Shown in pieces: positions 35,122-40,815 of a stretch of DNA of 40,815 bases. Within the stretch, counting starts at the first letter, position 1. Every line of letters begins with the position of its first letter. The notes below the pieces were generated by a model. That model was not told the origin of the DNA, ran no database searches, and saw nothing but the letters and a program-made list of their open reading frames with translations. The DNA lies in contig JAIXYC010000148.1 in assembly GCA_027490455.1 (NCBI GenBank), forward strand, positions 1 to 40,815, written 5' to 3'. A program made the translations under genes and the position numbers. Source of the DNA: Sphingomonadales bacterium (GTDB taxonomy: Bacteria > Pseudomonadota > Alphaproteobacteria > Sphingomonadales > Sphingomonadaceae).

Positions 35122-36462
35122 ATGGAAAATACGTCTTTCTACCGCACGATCTGGCGTTGGCATTTCTATGCCTCGCTCTTCGTCATGCCATTCATTCTCA
35201 TTCTTGCCACAACTGGGGCAATTTACCTGTTCAAGCCGCAGTTGGACCGGTGGGAAGAGCGGGCATTTACGAACCTGCCGACTGAAAAGGCAGTGTCACC
35301 CAATGTACAGTTGGCCGCCGTAATGGCGGCCAATCCGGGTGCGCAATTCCAAAGCTATCGCTTGCCCGAACGTGCAGGCGATGCCGCCATGATTCATATT
35401 GGCCTCGCCGACGGCCAATCCATGCGCGACGTCTATGTGTCACCGCAGGGTAAAGTGTTGGGCAGCATCGATCCGGAAAGCCGGATATCCGCGACCGTGT
35501 CGCGGATACATGGTTCGCTGCTGATCGGCAAAATAGGTGACTGGATTGTTGAACTGGCGGCGTGCTGGGCGATCGTCATGATCTTGACCGGACTGTATAT
35601 GTGGTGGCCGCGCGGGCAGCGCTTTGCCGGTGTCGTGTGGCCCCGTTTGGGAAAGGGCAATCGCGTGTTCCTGCGCGATCTGCATGCGGTGACTGGGTTC
35701 TGGGTTTCCGGGCTGGCGCTTGTTTTGCTGCCCACAGGACTGCCTTGGGCGAGCGTTTGGGGCGATGCGTTCCGTATTGCCCGCGCTGAATTGGGCCTTG
35801 TTCAAGGCGCGCAAGACTGGAAAACGGGCAGTGCCGCACCGCATGCCGAGCATGACCATGATGCGATGATGAAAATGCAGGCTGCCGGTGTTCCGCTGGT
35901 TGGCTTGGCGGACATGGTCGCCAAGGCGAAAGCCGAACGGCTGCCGCATCCGGCGTTGGTGAAAGCACCAGGCGCGCCAGAGCGTTTCGGCCCATCTGCG
36001 CCGATGGCCTGGACCATTAAGTCGGAGGCGCAGAACCGACCATTGAACCGCAGCATCACCTTTGATGTTGCGACGGGCAAGGAGATGTCGCGCACAGGCT
36101 TTGCCGACAAGCATGTCATTGATCAGGCCGTCAATTATGGAATTGCATGGCATGAGGGCCAGCTTTTTGGCTGGATTAATCAGCTTGTCGGCGTGCTTAC
36201 GGCGGTTGGCCTGATCACATTGGTGGTGTCGGGTTTCCTGATGTGGCGACGGCGCAAGCCCGATGATGCGCTCGGCGCACCTCCGGTTGCTGCGCTGCCA
36301 CCGAAAATACGCGGCGTGGCGGTGATCGTCGCTGTAATGGCCATATTGTTGCCATTGCTCGCGATGTCATTGCTGGCTTTATGGTTGTTCGACCGGCTGT
36401 TGCTGCCCCGACTGCCGGCGCTTGCGATGTGGCTTGGGTTGCGTCCGGCTCAGCCTGCGTAA
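35122..36462 (+). CDS. PepSY-associated TM protein (iron-regulated reductase-like)
   Basis: 446 residues from ATG 35122 (TAGGAGA upstream); the track's earlier start lies inside the receptor gene. The pattern is that of PepSY_TM proteins: a first helix FVMPFILILATTGAIYLF, a periplasmic PepSY-like domain, WIVELAACWAIVMILTGLYMWWPRG, further helices, and a long loop with HAEHDHDAMM (possible metal-binding His). Relatives accompany siderophore receptors and may reduce ferric ions at the inner membrane. It follows the receptor gene by 10 bases. Its 3' end overlaps sufE tail-to-tail by 13 bases. Confidence 0.86.
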   Translation: MENTSFYRTIWRWHFYASLFVMPFILILATTGAIYLFKPQLDRWEERAFTNLPTEKAVSPNVQLAAVMAANPGAQFQSYRLPERAGDAAMIHIGLADGQSMRDVYVSPQGKVLGSIDPESRISATVSRIHGSLLIGKIGDWIVELAACWAIVMILTGLYMWWPRGQRFAGVVWPRLGKGNRVFLRDLHAVTGFWVSGLALVLLPTGLPWASVWGDAFRIARAELGLVQGAQDWKTGSAAPHAEHDHDAMMKMQAAGVPLVGLADMVAKAKAERLPHPALVKAPGAPERFGPSAPMAWTIKSEAQNRPLNRSITFDVATGKEMSRTGFADKHVIDQAVNYGIAWHEGQLFGWINQLVGVLTAVGLITLVVSGFLMWRRRKPDDALGAPPVAALPPKIRGVAVIVAVMAILLPLLAMSLLALWLFDRLLLPRLPALAMWLGLRPAQPA

Positions 36463-36854
36463 CGCGCTGCGGTCTCACGGATAAGCGAGATCATATTGGG
36501 AATGCCCTGTGTCCGGTTCGAACTTAACTGATTTTTGAGGTCGAACGGCGCAAGGGCACTCTCGATATCGGTCTTCAGAATATCGGCCGCATTTTTATGC
36601 TCGACCGTTTTAAGGACCAATGCGATGATGCCCTTGGTAATCGCGGCGTTGCTGTCGGCCAAAAAGGTCAGCGTGCTATCTGCGGTCACGGGATAGACCC
36701 ATACACTTGCTGAACATCCCCGAACCAGCGTCGCATCGGTTTTCAACGCGGCGGGCATTTCGGGCAATTCGCGGCCGAGGTCGATTAGCAACCGATAACG
36801 GTCATCGGCCTCAAGAAATGCATATTCTTCTGTAATGTCGGCAAATGTTGTCAT
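36450..36854 (-). CDS. sufE: SufE-family sulfur acceptor protein
   Basis: 134 residues. SufE accepts persulfide sulfur from the SufS cysteine desulfurase for Fe-S cluster assembly. The acceptor Cys is Cys47 in VRGCSASVW, matching the family's GCQSxVW with small changes. TFLADSNAAITKGIIALV and SSNRTQGIPNMISLIRE are also typical. It lies 24 bases after the last psp-associated gene on the same strand, but probably has its own regulation. SufS is not in the window. Confidence 0.92.
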   Translation of the reverse strand: MTTFADITEEYAFLEADDRYRLLIDLGRELPEMPAALKTDATLVRGCSASVWVYPVTADSTLTFLADSNAAITKGIIALVLKTVEHKNAADILKTDIESALAPFDLKNQLSSNRTQGIPNMISLIRETAARYAG

Positions 36855-36878
36855 GCACTGCGCATATGGCCGCGGCGC

Positions 36879-37121
36879 TTAGATATCAATCCCTGCCGCT
36901 ATGGCTTCAAGCCTTTTCACGCGCTCTTTCAAATCGGCGACCTCAATACGCGACGTGGCCGAGGGCACAGGTGCATCATTGCCGTGCCGCATGGTTTCAA
37001 GTTCGGCATGCTTCAACGCGATCCAGTCGCGCCAGCCACGCAGGCTTAATGACGACACGATGCCGACGCACAGCACCGCAAAGGCGCCGATGATAATGTA
37101 GAAGTTGGGATCCTGTTGCAT
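36879..37121 (-). CDS. One-helix plus coiled-coil protein, PspB-like (paralogue 4)
   Basis: 80 residues: a transmembrane helix (FYIIIGAFAVLCVGIVSSL), a basic/aromatic linker (LRGWRDWIALKHAELE), and a short coiled coil (RIEVADLKERVKRLEAIA). GGAAGGA precedes the ATG. The architecture equals PspB (helix, then leucine-zipper tail). It lacks the EIExLR end found in its neighbours. It is the last of four tandem PspB-like genes in the psp operon. Confidence 0.72.
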   Translation of the reverse strand: MQQDPNFYIIIGAFAVLCVGIVSSLSLRGWRDWIALKHAELETMRHGNDAPVPSATSRIEVADLKERVKRLEAIAAGIDI

Positions 37122-37147
37122 GGTCCTTCCTTTCCGTCCGCGCGCCG

Positions 37148-37420
37148 TTACCGGCTACGCAGTTCCTCAATCTGACGGTTGATATCACTCGCGCTATTGT
37201 TGTCTGTCGCGATGCGCTCCAAAACCTGAATGCGTTCCTTCAAGGCCCGAATTTCGTCCTGCATCTGCTGCGTATCCGCATTGTTCAAAAGACGGTGGGT
37301 TTTGGTGCCCATAAAGTCTTGATCCTCGACGATCCCATGCTTTGCCTTTTGCTTCGTCTGGATAATCCTGCCGATCGTGATGATGGCAATGATTGCGACG
37401 ACCATTTGAAACGGGTCCAT
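37148..37420 (-). CDS. One-helix plus coiled-coil protein, PspB/PspC-tail-like (paralogue 3)
   Basis: 90 residues with an N-terminal helix (MVVAIIAIITIGRII), KAKHGI after it, and a long coiled coil (MQDEIRALKERIQVLERIATD) ending INRQIEELRSR. The ERIxxD...IExLR module is shared with paralogues 1 and 2 and with the PspC tail. GAGGAG lies before the ATG. It starts 10 bases after paralogue 2, so the genes are surely one transcript. Function is inferred only from context. Confidence 0.78.
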   Translation of the reverse strand: MDPFQMVVAIIAIITIGRIIQTKQKAKHGIVEDQDFMGTKTHRLLNNADTQQMQDEIRALKERIQVLERIATDNNSASDINRQIEELRSR

Positions 37421-37430
37421 TAATTGCTCC

Positions 37431-37757
37431 TCAATTCGACGGCCCGCGAAGGGCCTCTATTTCAGATGTTAATCGGTGACTGTCATCGACAATGATTTTT
37501 TCGACATTGGCAAGCCGGTCCTTGATTGAGCCGATTTCTGCGCGCAGCTGCGCGTTTTCTTGGCTCAACAATTTTACGCGTTCGACGGCCTCCTGATCGG
37601 TTTTGGGATAGACTGCCTGACCCCATGCACCATCAAGCGGGTAGCCATTTTTGATGCGCATCCATGTGGTGAGCACCCATCCAACCGAAATTGCGACAAC
37701 GCCAATACCTATCATGGGGCCGATGGCCGTAATCATTGCTAGCTTGTCAGGGTCCAT
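37431..37757 (-). CDS. One-helix plus coiled-coil protein, PspB/PspC-tail-like (paralogue 2)
   Basis: 108 residues from ATG 37757, which has GGAGGAAGCT upstream (the track's 37769 lacks this). The helix IGIGVVAISVGWVLTTW is followed by MRIKNGYPLDGAWG, almost identical in pattern to paralogue 1 (IRAKHGYPLEDEWG). The tail is a coiled coil (LSQENAQLRAEIGSIKDRLANVEKI) ending RLTSEIEALRGPSN. It is clearly a duplicate of paralogue 1. It probably sits in the inner membrane with the coil in the cytoplasm. Confidence 0.82.
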   Translation of the reverse strand: MDPDKLAMITAIGPMIGIGVVAISVGWVLTTWMRIKNGYPLDGAWGQAVYPKTDQEAVERVKLLSQENAQLRAEIGSIKDRLANVEKIIVDDSHRLTSEIEALRGPSN

Positions 37758-37775
37758 AGCTTCCTCCAATGCGCC

Positions 37776-38075
37776 TCAGCGCAGTTTTTCGATTTCTTCG
37801 GAAAGGCGCCCGGCCTTGTCCGTGACGATCCGTTCCAAGACAGCGACCCGTTCTTCCAGACGACCAACCTTGCCATTCAGCGTTTCATTTTCATTGCTGA
37901 GCAGCATGATTTTGCGCTCTGCTTCGGGATAGTCGCCATCGGTCAGCGCTGATTTTCCACCCCATTCATCTTCCAATGGGTAGCCATGTTTGGCGCGGAT
38001 CCAGTTGTTGATGAGCCAACCGACTGTCATCACTACCACAATCGCAATGACGAAATTGGGGCCTGCAAAGCTCAT
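37776..38075 (-). CDS. One-helix plus coiled-coil protein, PspB/PspC-tail-like (paralogue 1)
   Basis: 99 residues from ATG 38075 (GGAGGGAATTCAA upstream). The helix is FVIAIVVVMTVGWLINNWI, then RAKHGYPLEDEWG, then a coiled coil (LLSNENETLNGKVGRLEERVAVLERIVTD) ending RLSEEIEKLR. It is the closest relative of paralogue 2. The start overlaps the stop of the 52-residue gene as ATGA. The end matches that of PspC (QLADEIESLR). Confidence 0.82.
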   Translation of the reverse strand: MSFAGPNFVIAIVVVMTVGWLINNWIRAKHGYPLEDEWGGKSALTDGDYPEAERKIMLLSNENETLNGKVGRLEERVAVLERIVTDKAGRLSEEIEKLR

Positions 38076-38230
38076 TTGAATTCCCTCCATGGCAGACGGC
38101 GTGTGACGGGCCGGATGGGGCTGTCGCGGAAATCAACGCTCCAGTTGCGGCGATCCGCCTTGCGTTTCTTCTGTGCGAAGTGGCGATATGCAAACCACGC
38201 AATCAGCCCGAGAATAATGAGTGTGAACAT
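38072..38230 (-). CDS. 52-residue membrane-anchored protein missing from the ORF track
   Basis: Reading the minus strand gives MFTLIILGLIAWFAYRHFAQ then KKRKADRRNW and SVDFRDSPIR, ending LPWREFK. It is below the track's length limit. GGAGGGAATATTCC precedes the ATG and the stop overlaps the next gene's ATG, both strong signs that it is real. A single N-terminal helix is followed by a very basic cytoplasmic tail. It lies between pspC and paralogue 1. No family is recognised. Confidence 0.75.
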   Translation of the reverse strand: MFTLIILGLIAWFAYRHFAQKKRKADRRNWSVDFRDSPIRPVTRRLPWREFK

Positions 38231-38257
38231 GGAATATTCCCTCCAACATGCCGCCGT

Positions 38258-38641
38258 TTATCGAAGGCTCTCGATTTCGTCCGCCAGCTGCTTGTTATTG
38301 CTGACATAATAGGTTTCCATTTCGGCCAGCCGGTGGTCGATTTCCCGAAAACGCGAACGAATATCGCGTGTTGTACGGGCAGGTGACTGGCGCACACCCT
38401 GCCAGAATTTCTGGTCTTGCCGATCGTCGGTATACAGATGCACGGGCTTTGGGTTGGCCATCCAAGCGGTGATGACATAGGCAATGAGCGTCCACGGAAA
38501 ACCGCCCATCAAAGTGAGCATCACCGTGCCAAGCCGTACCCAGAGAACGTCCACGCCGGTATAGTCGGCAATCCCTGCGCAAACGCCTTTCCATTTGGCA
38601 TTCTGCTTATCCAGATAGAATTTGGTGTGTGTACCAGCCAT
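38258..38641 (-). CDS. pspC: PspC, phage shock membrane protein
   Basis: 127 residues from ATG 38641 (AAAGGAAC upstream); the track's start lies inside pspB. The PspC domain reads KFYLDKQNAKWKGVCAGIADYTGVDVLWVRL followed by the helix VMLTLMGGFPWTLIAYVITAW. The cytoplasmic tail is helical and ends RLAEMETYY...QLADEIESLR. PspC and PspB sense envelope stress and recruit PspA to the inner membrane. It begins 2 bases after the pspB stop. Its tail motif is shared with the downstream paralogues. Confidence 0.93.
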   Translation of the reverse strand: MAGTHTKFYLDKQNAKWKGVCAGIADYTGVDVLWVRLGTVMLTLMGGFPWTLIAYVITAWMANPKPVHLYTDDRQDQKFWQGVRQSPARTTRDIRSRFREIDHRLAEMETYYVSNNKQLADEIESLR

Positions 38642-38642
38642 T

Positions 38643-38930
38643 TTAGCGGTTCCTTTCCAGCCTGTGGGCATTTTCGGGGTCGAAAGCATTTGTTTCATGG
38701 TCGATGCGACGTGGCTGCCATTCAGGATTTTCCTGAGCGACCAGACGCTCAACGGTATCAAGGCGGTCTTCGAGGCGACGGGCAAGTTCGTTCATGTCGC
38801 CCAGCATCCGCTCGTCATCATAGGTAAGCGTTGCCGCGGTTTTCCAGCGGGTGACATAATGCAGGATCAGCCAAGGCAAACCAATAAACAATATGCCAAC
38901 GACGAAAACGGGGATGAGCGTATCTTCCAT
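38643..38930 (-). CDS. pspB: PspB, phage shock membrane protein
   Basis: 95 residues with the PspB layout: a helix (PVFVVGILFIGLPWLILHY), then a helical tail (DMNELARRLEDRLDTVERLVAQENPEW) that matches the family's RLEDRLxxLERILxxExPxW. It is somewhat longer than E. coli PspB through a polar C-terminal extension (HETNAFDPENAHRLERNR). It partners PspC and binds PspA. It lies 4 bases after pspA and just before pspC, the standard order. Confidence 0.92.
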   Translation of the reverse strand: MEDTLIPVFVVGILFIGLPWLILHYVTRWKTAATLTYDDERMLGDMNELARRLEDRLDTVERLVAQENPEWQPRRIDHETNAFDPENAHRLERNR

Positions 38931-38934
38931 CGGA

Positions 38935-39618
38935 TCAACCTTCCTTCTGTGCGTCTTGTTTCATGGCTTTTTTCATCGCTTCCAGCTCGGCATCGACAAC
39001 GTCGAAGGACTCAAGTGCTGCGATTTCGTCGCCCAAGCTGCGTGGCGCATCTGAACCGATGGACAGCGAGTCCGCATATCCCTGCGCTTCGTCCACGCGG
39101 CGTTCGAGCACGTCAAAGCGTGAGAAAGCTTCGCGAACCTTGTCGCCATTATACATGGTGCGCAGCTTGACCTGGTTCTCGGCGCTTTCAAGACGCGTCA
39201 TCAGCGCGTTCTGGCGGCTACGGGCGTCGGCGAGCTTTTTCTGCAGCTTATGAATATCCTGCTCCGACGCTTTCAGCGCGTCGTTGAGAACATCGACTTC
39301 CGCCGTCAGCTGGTCCTTCATGTCGGTCGCCTTGCGCTTTTCGACCAAGGCAGCCTTGGCAAGGTCTTCGCGATCTTTTGACAGTGCGAGATGGGCCTTG
39401 TCGGTCCAGTCAGCTTCAAGCGTGTTCAGCTTGTCGATGTGCCGGCGCAGTTCTTTCTGGTCAGCAATCGTCCGGGCTGCGGAAGCGCGGACTTCAACCA
39501 GCGTTTCTTCCATCTCCAGAATGATCATACGGATCATCTTCGCTGGGTCCTGCGACTTGTCGAGCAAGTCCGTGACGTTGGCGGCGATGATATCGCGGGT
39601 TCGTGAAAATATGCCCAT
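38935..39618 (-). CDS. pspA: PspA, phage shock effector and PspF inhibitor
   Basis: 227 residues. The amphipathic N-terminus MGIFSRTRDIIAANVTDLLD, the DPAKMIRMIILEMEETLVEVRASAA segment and the long coiled coils (residues 30-190) are typical of PspA/IM30. It holds PspF inactive in the absence of stress and oligomerises on damaged membranes. The ribosome site CCGGAG lies before ATG 39618. A terminator-like hairpin stands just upstream, between this gene and the 62-residue gene. Assignment is firm. Confidence 0.97.
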   Translation of the reverse strand: MGIFSRTRDIIAANVTDLLDKSQDPAKMIRMIILEMEETLVEVRASAARTIADQKELRRHIDKLNTLEADWTDKAHLALSKDREDLAKAALVEKRKATDMKDQLTAEVDVLNDALKASEQDIHKLQKKLADARSRQNALMTRLESAENQVKLRTMYNGDKVREAFSRFDVLERRVDEAQGYADSLSIGSDAPRSLGDEIAALESFDVVDAELEAMKKAMKQDAQKEG

Positions 39619-39655
39619 TGGGTAACTCCGGTTAAAACTGTTTATTTGCGTACTG

Positions 39656-39714
39656 AAAAAAGGGGGCGACCGGGTACCTTTAGAGGGTAGGGGAGCCGGG
39701 GGTACTCCGGTCGC
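39656..39714 (-). terminator. Terminator-like hairpin upstream of pspA
   Basis: On the minus strand GCGACCGGAGTACC (39701-39714) pairs with GGTACCCGGTCGC (39666-39678), one base bulged, with a ~22-base loop, followed by CCCCC and six T. It lies between the 62-residue gene and pspA. It may attenuate transcription, so the first gene would be made in excess of the psp genes. Confidence 0.6.
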
Positions 39715-39726
39715 GGGCTATCGACG

Positions 39727-39915
39727 TCAGGCAAGATAGCTGACAACGATTGGCCGGTGGGTGTAATTTGGGGCGTTCATGTCAATATCGTCATAATGGT
39801 TGAGAACCGAAACGGCATAGCTGGTGAAGATCATGGACACGGACAGGGCGACGGCCAGCCATAGACGGCTTTCGCTTGCCTTTACCTTGCCGCTGGTTTC
39901 GATATCGTTACGCAT
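39727..39915 (-). CDS. 62-residue single-helix protein, first gene after the sigma-54 promoter
   Basis: Start at ATG 39915 (AAGGGAAGACATAAG upstream), not the track's 40053, which is upstream of the promoter. The sequence is MRNDIETSGKVKASESR, a helix LWLAVALSVSMIFTSYAVSVL, then a 24-residue tail NHYDDIDMNAPNYTHRPIVV. It probably sits in the inner membrane with a short periplasmic tail. No family is recognised. The promoter position makes it a member of the PspF regulon. Confidence 0.7.
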   Translation of the reverse strand: MRNDIETSGKVKASESRLWLAVALSVSMIFTSYAVSVLNHYDDIDMNAPNYTHRPIVVSYLA

Positions 39916-39966
39916 CTTATGTCTTCCCTTTTGAATGCCGGTGATGTTCCGGCTTGTAAGATGCAT

Positions 39967-39983
39967 TGCAGGGAGCGTGCCAA
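39967..39983 (-). promoter_or_regulatory. Sigma-54 promoter of the psp operon
   Basis: The minus strand reads TTGGCACGCTCCCTGCA. The GG (-24) and GC (-12) are 10 bases apart, and TGGCACG matches the sigma-54 consensus. Transcription would start near 39956, ~40 bases before ATG 39915. The divergent gene is the sigma-54 activator PspF, as expected. Confidence 0.88.
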
Positions 39984-40082
39984 TTTGAAAAATTGTCCGA
40001 TTTCCGCCATTTGTGAAAAAATGTGACATTCGGGCGCTGGTAATTATTGCCACACTATGGTGAAATATGCCAATCTTTGAAA

Positions 40083-40815
40083 ATGGAACGCGATAGTCAT
40101 CAATTCATTGGACAATCGTCCGCTTTTCTTGATGCCGTTGAGCGCGCAAGCCGCGCCGCACCGCTCAATCGGCCCGTGCTGGTTGTGGGTGAACGCGGAA
40201 CCGGGAAAGAACTGATCGCGGAACGCCTCCACCGCCTGAGTTCACGTTGGGATGGGCCTTTGGTCACGATCAACTGCGCTGCGCTGCCTGAAACCTTGAT
40301 TGAGGCCGAACTGTTCGGCCATGAAGCCGGCGCCTTCACCGGAGCCACCCGTGCACGCGAGGGGCGGTTTGAAGAAGCCGACGGCGGCACGCTGTTCCTC
40401 GATGAACTGGGCACGTTGAGCATGGGCGCGCAGGAACGGCTGTTGCGCGCGGTCGAATATGGTGAGGTCACGCGTATTGGTTCATCGAGGCCAATGCGTA
40501 TCGATGTCCGTATTGTTGCGGCCACCAATGAGCATCTGCCCAACATGGTGGATAAGGGACGCTTTCGTGCGGACTTACTCGATCGGCTGTGCTTTGAGGT
40601 GATAACTTTGCCGCCATTGCGCGTTCGCGAAGGCGATGTTGAGGTTCTTTCTGAATATTATGGGCGTCGGATGGCGGCCGAATTGGGGTGGGCAGGGTGG
40701 CCGGGTTTCGGCGAAGTTGCGACCCGGGCGCTTGAAAACCATTTATGGCCGGGCAATGTGCGCGAATTGCGTAATGTGGTCGAACGTGCCGTATATCGCT
40801 GGGCTGACCCTGCAC
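40083..40815 (+). CDS. pspF: PspF-like sigma-54 activator (3' end outside the window)
   Basis: Open from ATG 40083 to the window edge (244 codons), so it is absent from the ORF track. The AAA+ domain is complete in the visible part: Walker A GERGTGKE (36-43), the sigma-54 contact loop GAFTGA (83-88), Walker B GGTLFLDE (101-108), and sensor/arginine-finger region RFRADLLDRL. No N-terminal receiver domain precedes it, as in PspF. PspA binds PspF to keep it off. The helix-turn-helix would lie beyond the window. It is divergent from the psp operon, with the sigma-54 promoter between them. Confidence 0.94.
   Translation, partial: MERDSHQFIGQSSAFLDAVERASRAAPLNRPVLVVGERGTGKELIAERLHRLSSRWDGPLVTINCAALPETLIEAELFGHEAGAFTGATRAREGRFEEADGGTLFLDELGTLSMGAQERLLRAVEYGEVTRIGSSRPMRIDVRIVAATNEHLPNMVDKGRFRADLLDRLCFEVITLPPLRVREGDVEVLSEYYGRRMAAELGWAGWPGFGEVATRALENHLWPGNVRELRNVVERAVYRWADPA

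Overview
The window looks like a chromosomal stretch from an alphaproteobacterium of the order Sphingomonadales. The lineage is inferred from gene content and protein character: a carotenoid crtY-crtI-crtB cluster, a PmbA/CysQ pair, a short-form ArgC, the Phe/Gly-rich start of ThiC, and the dispersed CCTGAACTTGTTTCAGG palindromes. Base composition is moderately GC-rich. No tRNA, rRNA, CRISPR array, prophage or intact transposase was seen. Most of the content is core metabolism, with a few accessory insertions.

Layout. 1-935: end of queC and all of queE (7-deazaguanine/queuosine). 1006-3539: small membrane protein, pmbA, cysQ. 3563-3638: a perfect palindromic repeat between convergent genes. 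3679-7882 (minus): carotenoid operon crtY-crtI-LOG-crtB, coupled by ATGA overlaps. 8044-10255: exported MBL-fold hydrolase, sterol-desaturase-family hydroxylase and a secreted DUF2141 protein that overlaps the hydroxylase by 89 nt. 10358-12031: orphan ORF and a di-heme cytochrome c peroxidase lipoprotein. 12228-14221: TPP riboswitch and thiC. 14238-15557: a Stealth-family phosphotransferase between two copies of the thiC 3' end, then a non-coding stretch with a 9-bp tandem repeat. 15558-17785: secreted and small proteins, cspA with a long leader and terminator, a zinc-ribbon protein and a PhnA-like protein. 17897-22406: flavin monooxygenase, lipoprotein, leucyl aminopeptidase and an NlpC/P60 hydrolase. 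22429-28150: palindromic element, argC, map, a CinA-type protein and an M16 peptidase. 28190-32389: hslU, hslV, galE (minus), then a nitrilase and a small membrane protein. 32389-32651: a MITE-like element. 32694-36462: DUF2946, TonB receptor and PepSY membrane protein, a probable metal-uptake operon. 36450-40815: sufE and an expanded phage-shock-protein (psp) locus, with pspF divergent and running off the right edge.

The most interesting region is the psp locus. A sigma-54 promoter read by eye (TTGGCACG-N4-CTGCA) lies upstream of a 62-residue membrane protein, a terminator-like hairpin, pspA, pspB, pspC, a 52-residue protein absent from the ORF track, and four more one-TM plus coiled-coil proteins. 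Three of those four share with PspC the C-terminal signature (R-x4-E-x(8-12)-[EQ]IExLR). This looks like a lineage-specific expansion of membrane-anchored coiled-coil partners of the Psp envelope-stress complex.

Other notable points are a hand-readable translational switch after the TPP riboswitch, the thiC 3'-end duplication around the Stealth gene, a MITE that supplies a host gene's stop codon, and palindromic repeats with compensatory stem changes. All calls come from reading sequence and translations; no database search was run.
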